From Corticium candelabrum (lineage: Eukaryota > Porifera > Homoscleromorpha > Homosclerophorida > Plakinidae), in contig NC_085105.1 of NCBI RefSeq assembly GCF_963422355.1, forward strand, positions 62,001 to 126,000: 64,000 bases of DNA, given 5' to 3'. Positions 16,709-36,745 of this stretch are shown here, in pieces (within the stretch, counting starts at the first letter, position 1; every line of letters begins with the position of its first letter). Both the position numbers and the translations under genes were made by a program. The notes under the pieces were generated by a model that did not search any database, was not told the DNA's origin, and saw nothing but the letters and a program-made list of their open reading frames with translations.

Positions 16709-19049
16709 GCCCCGGGCGATTTTTTTTTTGGGCTGAGTGAGGGTGAGCGTGGGTGTGGGCAGGTAGGCGTTCCGCGCGACAACTAAACCCACCAAGACGA
16801 CGTTTAGAACGCATCGCTTACAGTTACAACAGTTTCTTACAGATACACACACAATTCGGCACCGAGTGATGGCTGCATTGAGACGGGACCACACGACGGC
16901 GATCGCTGTAAATTTACTAAAATGAGCCTCGACCAAGATTAGTGATGACCACAGACATTATCAACACTACGGTGTAGCGAATTGAAAGTTTTTCAAGAGG
17001 GCTCACAGTTTTGAACGTCGTCTAACTACGGCTGCTTTCTCTACAGATCGAATTCAAGTAAATTGGACGGCAGGTAATGTCATCCATAATAAAAATAATC
17101 ATTTTATTTTTTAAAATCATTTTCGGTCAGTTTTAGTATTACTTAGCTAAATTCAACTGTACATCGACATGCAGTGTATACATGCATGCATCGAATTGTT
17201 TACTCAAAGTGGCAAATCTAATTTTGTGTGAAATTACAAATACATACGTACATACATACATACATATACATACATGCATGCATACACACGTATCTGTATA
17301 TTTGTATATATATTTTAATAGTATGTATGTTATATAATATATTATACAGCATATATACAGTATATACAGTATATTATACAGTATATTACACAGTATGTAT
17401 ACAGTATATTATGCAGTATATTATCCAGTATATTATATAGTATATAATACAGTATACATACAGTATATTATACAGTATATATACAGTATGTTATACAGTA
17501 TATATACAGTATAATATACTGTATATATACTGTATTATATACTATATAATATACTGGATAATATACTGCATAATATACTGTATACATACTGTGTAATATA
17601 CTGTATAATATACTGTATATACTGTATATATGCTGTATAATATACTATATAAGATACTGCATATGTACTGTATAATATGCTGTATAATATACTGTATATA
17701 TACTTTATATATACTGTATAATATACTGTATATGTACTGTATAATATACTGTATAATATACTGTGTATATGCTGTATAATATACTGTATTATAATAAAGT
17801 AATTATAATGAACAGTGCGTGAGGAAGTTAATTTTCACAGAATGACATGCATGTTGTTTGCTACTCAAGCTATTAATCTAATTTAATAACAAATTTTATG
17901 GGTTTATGTGGTACGAAGAGATAGCACATCACATACTAGCTACGTATAAGCGTAGCTAGTACTAGTGTATTCATATATTTTTTACAGACACCTGACGAGT
18001 AGGTTGGTATATTAGCATCTGTCTTGATTGATGTTAAATGTACACACAAAGGAATGTTATCTCTTCAAACCTCAGGTCCTGCATGAATACTGTAATGGTA
18101 CATTGAAGATAGACTTTCACAAATATTTGGCGTATTCGTTGAATCGACATAAGCAGCTTCAGACTCCCATCAAACGGTTTCATATATTATATTTCAGACT
18201 ATGACACAAATTTAATGCCATAGTTACCTTTTGACTAATTCTGTATTCCAATTTATTCCAGCACTAAATTCAGGTCTTCTTTAATTAATTAAGTTGGTGA
18301 TGTTGACAAATTTATGTAGAGTAATTAAACCGCTTGCAATGGTGACTATCGTCATAGTCCCGGACCAATAGGTTAGACAGTGTTTCACATGGGACACTCC
18401 GATTCCTCCGCTCGTGAAGTATATAGTCAAAACAAACCTACTTCTCGAAAACAACAAAGATTAGCAGATTCTTTCCGAAAGAGCTGTGAATCCCTGTGTA
18501 GGGGACGTGCACCACCTTTTCTCTTAGCCAGAAACTGAGTACAGTCTATGACAATGGAGAACACATGTTCATTCCCATAGAACCAGAAATAAATTAATAC
18601 AACAGGACTCATTTGGCTAAAATCGCCATGCAAAAATATATACAGTATATTATACAGTATATTATACAGCATATATACAGTATGTTATACAGTATATATA
18701 CAGTATATTATACAACATATTATCCAGTATATATACAGTTTATTATACAGTATATTACACAGCATATATACAGTATATTATACAGTATATTATACAGTAT
18801 ATTATACAGTATATTATACAGTATATTATACAGCATATTATTCAGTTTATATACATTATATTATACATTATATTATACAGCATATTATACAGTATATATC
18901 TATAGTATATTATACAGCATACATACAGTATATTATACAGTATATTATACAGTATATTATACAGTATATAATGATATTATACAGTATATATACAGCATAT
19001 TATACAGTATATATACAGTATATTATACAGCATATAATGATATTATACA

Positions 19050-19094
<45 letters not shown>

Positions 19095-19830
19095 GTATTT
19101 TATACAGTATATTATACAGCATATATACAGTATATACACAGTATATTATACAGTATATTATACAGTATGTTATGCAGTATATTATACAGTATATTATATA
19201 ACATACATACTATTAAAATATATATACAAATATACAGATACGTGTGTATGCATGCATGTATGTATATGTATGTATGTATGTGTAATTTCACACAAAATTA
19301 GATTTGCCACTTTGAGTAAACAATTCGATGCATGCATGTATACACTGCATGTCGATGTACAGTTGAATTTAGCTAAGTAATACTAAAACTGACCGAAAAT
19401 GATTTTAAAAAATAAAATGATTATTTTTATTATGGATGACATTACCTGCTGTCCAATTTACTCGAATTCGATCTGTAGAGAAAGCAGCTGTAGTTAGACG
19501 ACGTTCAAAACTGTGAGCCCTCTTGAAAAACTTTCAATTCGCTACACCGTAGTGTTGATAATGTCTGTGGTCATCACTAATCTTGGTCGAGGCTCATTTT
19601 AGTAAATTTACAGCGATCGCCGTCGTGTGGTCCCGATATGGGGTCCCGTCTCAATGCAGCCATCACTCGGTGCCGAATTGTGTGTGTATCTGTAAGAAAC
19701 TGTTGTAACTGTAAGCGATGCGTTCTAAACGTCGTCTTGGTGGGTTTAGTTGTCGCGCGGAACGCCTACCTGCCCACACCCACGCTCACCCTAACTCAGC
19801 CCAAAAAAATCGCCCGCCCCGGCGCCCCGG
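16709..19830. mobile_element. 3.1 kb foldback palindrome with 'tatacagtatat' minisatellite inner arms
   Basis: Left arm 16713-17340 and right arm about 19190-19828 are near-perfect inverted copies. Both carry the same GC-rich end (gggcgatttttt...gggtgtgggcaggtaggcg) and, further in, the same tacatacatgcatgcatac stretch. Inside each arm lies a block of 'tatacagtatat' units (17340-17790 and 18640-19200); the left block is itself self-complementary, switching from tacagta to actgtata near 17515. The core 17800-18630 is ordinary AT-rich sequence without a recognisable gene. No transposase was found, so it is either a non-autonomous foldback element or a segmental inverted duplication. Reading frames of Tyr/Ile repeats in it are not genes. 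Confidence 0.85.
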
Positions 19831-20821
19831 TTAGGGTAACGTTCTGTACTTGCAAGAGACTTAAGTTGAAGCTGAACTCGATATAGTGGATTTGTGCTAA
19901 ATGGGCGTGGCTAACTCTAGGTGCCACCATAGACAACGAGCAAGATCCTAGTGAATTCTTTGCGTATAGTGACTAAACGTGATCCAGTTAGTATTACAAG
20001 AACATATCTATCTACTGTAATTATCTAGACATGTACAGATGTCTTTCTTCAATGCTCAGTCGTTGCTTCTGCACTTGCAGTTGAGAGTCTCTGTTGTGGC
20101 AGCGTGATCACCACTGAATCATGGACACCTTGAAGCAGTAGCTCGCCATTGTATGTTACCATCTGACATAGTTCAACTGATTATTTACTATTGTGTAGTC
20201 AATGCTAGTGATGACTGATCTTACGCGCAGTCTTTTGGCAGTTCTCAGTGTTGCAGACAAGTTACCAATACAGCTAGCTGCTTCCTTTCGTAGAATGCCG
20301 TGTCTCACTTCATATTGGCCGCAACTATTTGTTTGTCCAAGGCGCATTATCTCTTTCACTAGCTGTAACGAAAGAGTCCAGAGTACAGACCAATTAATTA
20401 GGCTATTGTAGAAGGAAGCAGCCTGGATCTAAGCCTGAATCTGCCTGTTTGTAAGGGCAGTCCCGGACTCCGGTGTCACAGGATCTGTCGCCCTGATATT
20501 TAATCGCCGCAAGAAAATATCCCGTCGCTTGAAAGACTTGCCGGGCGCGATAGATTGTGTCGCTCCTAGAATTTTCTGTCGCGGTCTGTTCAGAGCACTA
20601 AATTTGAATATGTGTGCATGGCTCAAGAGCGCAAGCAGTTCTGAAGAGCGATGTAGTGCTTTACTTCATTACAAACGAGAAGAAACATATTGACTAGCAG
20701 GTCTAGTAACTGACGACAAACTATGATTATATCGCACCTACATGCGTTATTCTGTGACACCGGCCGCCTGTCTTTCTACTTTACCTAGATGTACCTAGCA
20801 TGCACTGCTGTACACACGCCA
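19831..20821. other. Spacer downstream of the PH-domain gene
   Basis: I see no coding exon, RNA gene or repeat array. It probably holds the 3' UTR of the minus-strand PH gene near 20821. Confidence 0.45.
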
Positions 20822-22714
20822 TTAATATTTGCTTGACATTTCTCCTACCTTGTCAGTACTTGCACCTCCTCTTTTCCATTCTGATGGTGTTAATTTCCCT
20901 GCCCTACACTCAACGTTTTCAAGATTACGAGGCACTTCTCTGATTTGTGCAAGATCTGTTGTTTCTACTACCGCTTTAGATAGGCTCTCCTGTACACTCG
21001 CTATTTTCCTAATAAACGGTGACTGTGTAACTAGTGATCCTGCTGCTTTACGAGCTTCTTCTGCGGGCTTAACGCCTATTTTTGTTGCTCCTCTCGTGAT
21101 CGGTTTGTCCTGCTCTTCAAAGTTTTTAGACAGCGCTGATTGTCGTCGTATCCAACTGTCCGCAGGTTTGATTTTTCGTCTCCTAACAGGAGATGTCTTC
21201 ATTTCATTGTCAGACTCTGGAGCCTCAATATCTATCGCATCAATGTCAGTTGCCTCAACTATCGTTTGTTCCTCGCTAACGTCGGCAACTGCAGGTTCAC
21301 AATTGCCTCCTTCAGTCACATCACCTTGATTTGTTTTTGCCTTGTCCTCGTTTACGTTGGAAACTGCGGGTTCACATTGGTCTGCTTCTTCCATTCCCAC
21401 ATCATTTTGATTTGCCTTTTCTACTAGACTTCCCTCCTCCAACTGATGCCCCTCCTCCAACTGATGCTGTTCAGAAGTCAATGGCGTCTCGTTTGGGCCA
21501 AACCGCTGCATGGTCTCTCTAGCCAGTTGTTGTGGGTCTACATGTGGTTCTTCCTCCTCTGGAATATCTGGTTCCGCTTCCAAATCGTCCACTAGATCTT
21601 CCGTGTCTTCCCCTTCCCCTTGTTGCTGTCTGTTTAGTTCGTCAGCACTCACTTGTGCAAACTGTACAACCCCGTCTGCATCGCGGTACTTGATGAATCC
21701 AATAGCTCCCGTGTTTTCCGTTGACGCACGTATTACTTTGTCTTCTTTCTTTGGCTGTTCCTTTGATTTTCGTCTTCCAAATTTTGGAAAGCGTTTTTTG
21801 GTGCTTTCAGGTTTCCTAGCGGATGATCTCTTTCTTGGTCTGGTATCGATTTTGAACGTTTCGGCTCCAGGCGACTGCGTTCGCATGAAAACGTCAGTGT
21901 CCTTGAGAACATCCACGTCTGATTCGGTCTCTCTAGACGTTGCAGAAACAACAGAGTCTCTCGTTGCAATATACGACACGGAGAGAGATTTCGTTGTTCT
22001 TGTTCTCGTATTCCCTTCTGCTGACGTGGTGTCAATTTTCTCAGCTACCGATGGTTTTGTCTCGTTTGTCGTTTGCGACCTCGTTTCTTTCCGAGTCTGT
22101 AGCGCCTCACCCGTGCTAAGCGCATGCAACGACCGTGTGCCTACCTTTTCGTCATTGGTCGTTTCGATCGGGTCTACTGTTGATTCCCTTGTTGAAGCTA
22201 CTACAAAAACGCCTGAATCTCTGCCCAATTCGTTTAGAGACGTCTCAGACGGTGGACGATCGTGTTTCAAACCTCTGTGACTTTGCGGTGTTGAAGTTCC
22301 CATGCCTGTGAAATTCCAGTTGCTGCTGATCATATTCTTGGCCATTCTTGAGATATTCTCCATCCACCGTCTGCAGTCTTCGCTGGCTTCTGTATACAGA
22401 TAGAAAACACGCGTAGCAGTCACTAATCCAAAACAGTTCTCACTCGGCACTCGTCTAGGGAAAGAGCAGTCGCACGCTTCTGCTCCTCGTCTCACGTCGT
22501 AACACTGAGATGTAACATTGACTACAAATTTGGGGTTTTCTTTACGAGAATGTTTCTCAGAGTCGTGGTACATCAACGTGCCATCTGTGTAGAGTGTCCA
22601 GTACCTGGGTAGCCAACGTCCAATGCCTTTGCGAGTCCTTTTCGTGATTCGGCCACGTTGAATAACAACAGGCTGCGTCTTCGGCAGATTGCCGTTGTGA
22701 GACATGTCCTCCAC
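20822..22714 (-). CDS. PH-domain protein with long disordered acidic/basic tail
   Basis: An uninterrupted reading frame of 630 codons, the only long single-exon gene here. Residues about 18-125 form a pleckstrin-homology domain: GRITKRTRKGIGRWLPRYW with basic loop residues suited to phosphoinositide headgroups, TLYTDGTLMYHDSE, a central FGLVTATRVFYLYTEA strand pair, and the C-terminal helix with its invariant Trp (EDCRRWMENI). The remaining ~500 residues are polar and low-complexity, with RPRKRSSARKPESTKKR, then a Glu/Asp-rich block near the middle of the tail, and SPVRRRKIKPADSWIRR. No catalytic domain was seen, so it is best read as a membrane-recruited scaffold; no specific orthologue was recognised. 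Start MEDMSHNG is the first ATG of the frame. Lack of introns could mean a retrocopy or simply a short gene. Confidence 0.8.
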   Translation of the reverse strand: MEDMSHNGNLPKTQPVVIQRGRITKRTRKGIGRWLPRYWTLYTDGTLMYHDSEKHSRKENPKFVVNVTSQCYDVRRGAEACDCSFPRRVPSENCFGLVTATRVFYLYTEASEDCRRWMENISRMAKNMISSNWNFTGMGTSTPQSHRGLKHDRPPSETSLNELGRDSGVFVVASTRESTVDPIETTNDEKVGTRSLHALSTGEALQTRKETRSQTTNETKPSVAEKIDTTSAEGNTRTRTTKSLSVSYIATRDSVVSATSRETESDVDVLKDTDVFMRTQSPGAETFKIDTRPRKRSSARKPESTKKRFPKFGRRKSKEQPKKEDKVIRASTENTGAIGFIKYRDADGVVQFAQVSADELNRQQQGEGEDTEDLVDDLEAEPDIPEEEEPHVDPQQLARETMQRFGPNETPLTSEQHQLEEGHQLEEGSLVEKANQNDVGMEEADQCEPAVSNVNEDKAKTNQGDVTEGGNCEPAVADVSEEQTIVEATDIDAIDIEAPESDNEMKTSPVRRRKIKPADSWIRRQSALSKNFEEQDKPITRGATKIGVKPAEEARKAAGSLVTQSPFIRKIASVQESLSKAVVETTDLAQIREVPRNLENVECRAGKLTPSEWKRGGASTDKVGEMSSKY

Positions 22715-23429
22715 AACAGTGAAATACGACCTGTGACAAGTTCGTAAACAAAATCGTTTGCGAAATTAAACCACGCCCCTAGAGTGCTGAAAACGCCCAC
22801 TGCACGTGCAGATGCGCCAAATTGGTGCGTGATTATGTGCACAAAATTTGGCTGGCTGAACTTCCATCTTGCGTAAATCACAACTCTGCTGTATGAAAGA
22901 AGTGTTGTGTAAACAGAATGTCTACATTAGCAAATAAATGATGGCCATGCGCCTGAGTACTTCAAGCACAATTGTCCTTACCGCTTCTTCCATTACATTC
23001 ACATGCACGAAGTCAACGAATATATTGCTAGATTGTGGATGTTGCGCGTAGCTGCATGCTCTTACTGACTTTGGCTGCTGGTTTAGAACTACATGCTGTA
23101 AATGTACACGCACGCTCATACATATGCATACACAACATCCACCACATAGGGTAATGTTCATGATCAGTGGCAGCTAGTAGCTTTGAGAGTCAAACAGATG
23201 TAAGTGGATGCGTATGACAACCTATGAATTATTGCATGCACAGTAGCCTGTTGCCTCTAGCTAATCACTAGCAATCAGTTTGCATCCAAATGGTCATTCA
23301 GTCAAATAGCCACTAAATCAGACAAAATGATATACCATACTAGCCCACTGCAAACCATTGTCTGCAATTATTGTCCAGCAACGTCAAAACTACTTTGATG
23401 CAATAAGCTGATTATGACAATATGTCAAC
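22715..23429. other. Spacer between PH-domain and VPS9-domain genes
   Basis: Upstream region of the PH gene and 3' flank of the VPS9 gene, both on the minus strand. It is AT-rich and no gene was recognised. Confidence 0.45.
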
Positions 23430-23469
23430 TTACAAAAGACTTTCAATGACTTGAAAAGCAACTTGGAAT

Positions 23470-31297
<7,828 letters not shown>

Positions 31298-31571
31298 GCC
31301 TGCTCGCTAGAGGTAAAGTCCCTTGAGAAACCCGGATAATCAGATATATTAACTGTGCTGTAGGGCCGTAGAGTTGAGTCTTTTTACAAATTTAATTAAC
31401 TAACTTGCAATTTTGCTGCAACTCTACAACAAACAATTTTCAATTTTACTTGAATACGGGCATTTACAAGCATTTTCATTTAAATTTTATCTTTCGACTT
31501 CTGCGCATGGGTGTTGTAGACCACCCACCACGTTTAGCCTACCTTGGTATCCCGTATATTAAACAACACAC
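31298..31571. promoter_or_regulatory. 274-bp head-to-head spacer VPS9 gene / SUFU
   Basis: The entire distance between two divergent start codons, so it must carry both 5' UTRs and core promoters unless non-coding exons exist. It is AT-rich and no TATA box is convincing on either strand. Confidence 0.55.
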
Positions 31572-34500
31572 ATGAACCCTAGCGTTTCAGCTCCTCCAAC
31601 TCCAGCAGGACTCGAAGCTATTCATTCGTCATGTCGGAAGCTTTACGCAGACCAGCCAAATCCACTCCAAGTGACAGCTTTGCTCAAGTACTGGTAAGTG
31701 CGTGTAACGCGATGGCTGCGATGCTTGCTCTAGAACTGTGGCTTTTTTCGCACTTCCATTCTTCTTCTGTCTTCCTTTCGCTCACTGTTCAGCATGCTTG
31801 TGATAAACCGTAGTGTTGTTTGAGGCGTTTCTCTACCGCATCTGTTTTCACATCCTGCTCATGTCATCTTGTGGGCGGAAGAGCTACTAACTGTATGTCT
31901 CCGTAATGCCTGGTGGCTTTTGTCGTAACATCTTTTATCGTTTGTCTTGGTTGGGCTTGCACCTGCACAATTTCTGCCTCTTGCTTCGGTGGGAGGAGCT
32001 AATTTGTTAGGACAGGTGGCTGCAAGCTGCTTGCAAGGTTTGCTAACGACTATACGTATTGACGAGTTTTATGATGTGCACGGCAATTATTATTCAGCTT
32101 TATTGTTATGTACAATCAACAGAGTCGGTTGCATAATTGATTAAGTGATTAATTAACATCATTTCTGCTACACTGAATACAATAAGTAGTGGTTGGATAT
32201 AGCCAAACCTAACACATTCGAGGAAGATCCACTTCAATGCTGCAGGTTTGTTTACAGTGGGTAATTAAAACTTTATCACTGTCACTTGCTGACATTCATG
32301 ACTTTAATTAATTAATTGTATTGTAACTTGACTACTGTCTGTTTGTGACAAAGTCTACTATTGTATGTTAGGTTGCAAGGTCCTGATCCTCTGGATTACA
32401 TCAGCATGTATGCAAATCCTGGAGATGTCAGTCAAGGCATACCAGCTCACTGGCATTACATTAGTTTTGGATTGTCAGATCTGCATGGTGATGGAAGAGT
32501 TCACGAGTATGAAACTATCAATAGAATATTTATATTTGACTAGATACAGTAACAGTAAAGACTTGTTCTGTTACAGCATATCAGGACCTGATGGCCCCAG
32601 TGGGTTTGGCTTTGAATTGACATTTCGTTTGAAACGTGAAGAGAGCGATACATCACCTCCAACATGGCCTGCTGAGTTAATGCAAGGTCTTGCAAGATAT
32701 GTATTTCAGACATTCAATATATTGTGCCCTGGTGACCATGCATCATGGCACGTACCGTTGGATAATGGAGAGTCAAGGTTACAGCACATGTTAATGACCG
32801 ATGACCCACAAATGCCTCCTGTGGTGTCTCAGTGTGGAAGGACCCAGTTTGTACAGGTTGGTGTGGTGTGGTGTGGTGGGTGGGTGGGTGGGTGGGTGGG
32901 TGGGTGGGTGTGGATGCCTCCATCATGGGAACAGTGTTTCATTTTGTGAACACTGGCTAAAACTGACTAGAGTTTTGAAGTCACTTGATCTTGAGTACAG
33001 GGTGTCGAATGGCATGACTCAGTTCGTGCCAAGGCACTTTCCTCTGCAGAGGCTTTGCAACCCTCTCAGGGCGAGACATCAAATGATGCACTTAGAGCAA
33101 GTCAAGTCAGAAAGAGTCAAGTTGTGTTTGTCTGTGTGTGCGTGCATGTGTGCGTGCATGCGCATGTGCATGCTTTTCTACTGCTGTTTGGCTATGCATT
33201 GTTGCATGTCACTTAAACTAGCTACTAGCCTAGTAAAGACATATTGACTGATGCTTTGTGTGGGGTTGTGTGAGAGGATTTGAGGCAAGTGCTGTGGTAA
33301 CAGTTTTCTTGATTTTGTTTCAGATTGTTGGTATTTGCTTAGAAGAGCTAAGAGCAGCCCAGCAATGGAATGGACCAGGAATTCTTGATCTTTTGAAGAA
33401 GCATACTGTGTAAGTCAATTAAGCACCTAAGAGCACCCAGAATATGCTTTCTCATTTCTTACGTATCTTTTGTGTTGCATTGCTTATTGAAATAGACATT
33501 CTTGTTGTGTAGATCTGGAGGGCCATGGTTGGTGACAGACATGAGAAGAGGAGAGTCAATATTTGAACTTGATCCATCGTTTCAAGTATTGTTGTGCATT
33601 AGGGGTAATGTTTGTGTGATTCGACCGTTTATATATTTTTACTAGCAAGCTGTTGATGATGGTCTGCAGCAAGATGGTTCAGATTTAACTGGTGTGAGTG
33701 GTTTTTGCTCTTGGGAAGATGTGGATGGTGTCATTGGAATGGAGAATCCAACTGTTGATCCACAGTTTACTTTGCTGACTCAAGTCACTCCATCAGGACT
33801 TCCAGCAATTCCTGAAGTAAGACAACATCCAGTGCACTTCTTGACTGCATATTGGTAGTGGTCACCCTTTCAGCCATATATACTTGCTAGATTTTTAGTG
33901 TGCTGTGTTATTGTTGCATTAGATTGAGGTAGCTGTCAACTTTTAATTAATTTAGATTTGTAGATAGTTACTTTGATCTAACAGCCCTGCAGGAAATTTA
34001 ACATTCATGTCTGGAGTAATATGTGCTAAAGAGCATGGCTAATTAACTAGAGTTAGGGTAAGCTTATTGATAAAGTACTTCTACTGCTTTCTACATAAAT
34101 ATTCATTGTCTGTGCTCACAGTTGATAAACAATCCATATTTAGATGTTTAGAAAATATATTACTAATTTAATCAACTATATACTTTTACTGAAGCTATTT
34201 GCAATTGTGCACTGGTGGAAGTACACTTTTACTACCAGTTTGTTAAACAGCATTGTCTTTCCAGAATTTGTAATGTGTCCATACAGTAGTTATTGGTGAT
34301 ACGTGAGGCTTTATCAAATTAATATCCTAAATTTACCGTTTAGTATTTATGCAATCGTATGAAACAGATTTTTCCACCATTGTATGAACACGCATTGTTG
34401 TGATTTGGTATGTCTTTAGTGTTTTGCTTATGCACTGTATAATAAGATAAGATATTGGCAGGGACTTTATTTTGATGGATTGGCGGATTTTTCAGTGAGC

Positions 34501-35219
34501 ACCAATATAAAATCCGCCATTAATTTGGCCACCTGGATATATTGATGTCATCACCCACGTGGATCAGGCATCATATGGCGATGTGGCAGTACGTCACGCA
34601 GATGAGGCCACAAGATGGTAGGTAATCCCTGCTTGCTGTCTGTTGTGCCTATGAATGAGGCCGTGAGGCTATGGATGAAGCTGGACTGTCCCGTTCACGC
34701 GGGTCACGTCCTTTGCACTGACACAGCAGTTCTTCATCACTAGGCAGTAGTTGGAGACCAATAAGTTAGGGAAATGTGAGCCACGAACACAGCTGTCAAT
34801 CAGAAACTCCTCCATGACCACTTATGGTAAGACATATCAGTTATCAAACAACGATGTCCGACCGCCAAAATGTAATCCGGCAATACGCTTTGTCCATCAA
34901 TTTCTTAGCAAACCGCCAATATAAATTCCTGCCAATGTTTCATCGTATACTGTATGTGATTTATATAGGCAAGTCTTCGTCGTGGTAGTCGATTCAGTCA
35001 AGACATTCATGACTCAACCAGCAATGGCACTGATCTTTCAACTCCTGACACAAACTATGAGGCAACAACAGAGTTGATAAGAACAAGAACACTTGACTAT
35101 GTCCACTTGAAATTTACTATAGAAGCTGGTGCTCTATTGCCTCTTGTGTTCAAGTATGTGAGACGTGTGGACATGTAGCAGTTAAATTCATTGCTTAACT
35201 GTCAGATTGTTAACATCTT

Positions 35220-35311
<92 letters not shown>

Positions 35312-36407
35312 GCACACATGCATGCGCCTGTGTGTTATGTGGATGTTGTATGTGTGCTTGTCCTGTGATTGTTTGCTGTCCTTGCAGTTCCATTTCTGTC
35401 ATAGCCACTCACCACTGACTGACTAATATTTATATCACAGAGGTCGGTTACGACATGGTCGTCACTTCACTTTCAAGAGTCCAGCCGATGATTTGGCCAT
35501 AACGTTTGTGTGTGATGGAATTGCAGGATCATTTGCTGACCAGTCTCATCCCTATGCTGCACATGGTCCATGGTTACAGGTCTAGTAGCTGCTCAGCATC
35601 ACCTGCTGCCACCCATTGACTCTTTTAGTTGACTATTTTCAGGTATTTATCTCAGAAGACTTTATGTCTGTGATAACAGAAGACATGAGCGATTTGAATA
35701 ATCCAGAAGAGGTAAGGTGCCACAGACTGCTGATACTTTGGTAATGTTTGTGTGCCATACGGCTGTAGCACAATGCATGACATTGATTGTAAGTACATGA
35801 AACACATTCATTTACGTATAGGCGGAATTATTGCATGACAGGTCATCATCTGGTGTATAGCTTTACCTCTACCTTACCTGCAACCACAAAACAACTCTGC
35901 TAAATAACTCATGATCAAAACTGAGTCTGTGTACAGTAAACAGCAGATTGGATACAACTTTGTAGTGTACCAAACGAACGGTAAAATATAGTGTATGCTC
36001 TCATGAACAAGTCGTCAGACATCAAAATCAAGTTTATTTCACCACCAACTCATCTCAAAGTCATACTCAGTAACTACTCCATTTGAATTTCAGGTAGTGT
36101 GTCAAGACAATACATCCCACCATTGCCAGAAGATCGTAATGTGTTTACTTACTCCAAACAGAAAGCCAAAAATATGTTGTAGAAACCTATTATTCCAAAA
36201 TAGTTATGGAAAAATTCCCGTAGTGTGAAGTAGGGGAATCTATGAACTTGAACCCATTCACATTGCTAGTACTTCTTGTGAGCAGGAATGCACATGTCAA
36301 TCTAAGTTGTTGTTTCTTAAAATGAATCTTGTTGACAGTTGAAGCTACCAAGAGAATATTCATGGAAAGGTCAAAAACTGAGAATCACAATCATACCAGA
36401 AGAATGA
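31572..36407 (+). CDS. SUFU: SUFU, suppressor of fused
   Basis: Cytoplasmic/nuclear regulator that sequesters GLI/Ci transcription factors. Ten exons: 31572-31693, 32372-32506, 32577-32856, 33324-33409, 33513-33585, 33646-33816, 34969-35153, 35441-35579, 35643-35711, 36339-36407; 442 residues against 484 in human. Landmarks follow the family: IHSSCRKLYADQPNPLQ, then GPDPLDYISMY, PAHWHYISFGLSDLHGDGR, GPDGPSGFGFELTFRLKRE, PPTWPAELMQGLARYVFQ, GGPWLVTDMRRGESIFE, LIRTRTLDYVHLKF, GRLRHGRHFTFKS, HPYAAHGPWLQ and the tail KLPREYSWKGQKLRI. The vertebrate linker (human ~280-345) is shorter here, accounting for the size difference. Start MNPSVSAPPTPAG is the only ATG in frame with exon 1. Intron 33817-34968 holds a MITE-like element and intron 35154-35440 a (GT)n tract. 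Confidence 0.95.
34456..34945. mobile_element. MITE-like inverted-repeat element in SUFU intron
   Basis: The left end ATTGGCAGGGACTTTAT is matched by the reverse complement of the right end (ATTGGCAGGAATTTATA). Subterminal motifs (gatggattggcgg / ggcggtttgc...ttgatgga) also occur inverted. No coding capacity was seen. Target duplication is not clear. Confidence 0.6.
35224..35310. repeat. (GT)n microsatellite in SUFU intron
   Basis: About 87 bp of pure GT on the SUFU sense strand. Confidence 0.95.
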
Positions 36408-36745
36408 AGACATTGATGACATCTCGACACTTCAGATGCAGATTGGAGAGAGAAAGCAGAAGTAAATGTACAATTTGTATAAAGACATTCTACGCTTTTA
36501 GTAGACCTTAGGTAACTGACAAAGTTGTTTGCATAGAATAGAGTAGCTATTAATGCTGGCTGTATCCAATCTAATACAAACGCTTTGTTAAGCTCATTCA
36601 ACTGTCATGTGACAGCCTGAATATTAACAGTAATTAACAGCAATCATATCTGTGACCTGCCCATTAGCAAAAGCCCACGCAACAGCTAACACATGTGTAA
36701 TCTGTTCAAAAAATCACAGCTGACTGTAAAGTATTGATGAATTAG
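36408..36745. other. Tail-to-tail spacer SUFU / AGFG
   Basis: The 338 bp separating two convergent stop codons are AT-rich, presumably both 3' UTRs. No further exon was recognised. Confidence 0.55.

Noticed and set aside
18613-19380. 255-codon Tyr/Ile/Gln-rich frame
   Set aside because: Translation of tatacagtatat repeats in the foldback element; it has an inverted twin and no protein features.
20829-22280. Plus-strand frames of 166 and 256 codons
   Set aside because: Antisense shadows of the PH-domain gene, without domain signatures.
33817-34968. Possible extra SUFU exon in the 1.15-kb intron
   Set aside because: Flanking exons join in phase (PAIPE to ASLRRG) and the intron is explained by a MITE-like element; no SUFU-like sequence was seen.
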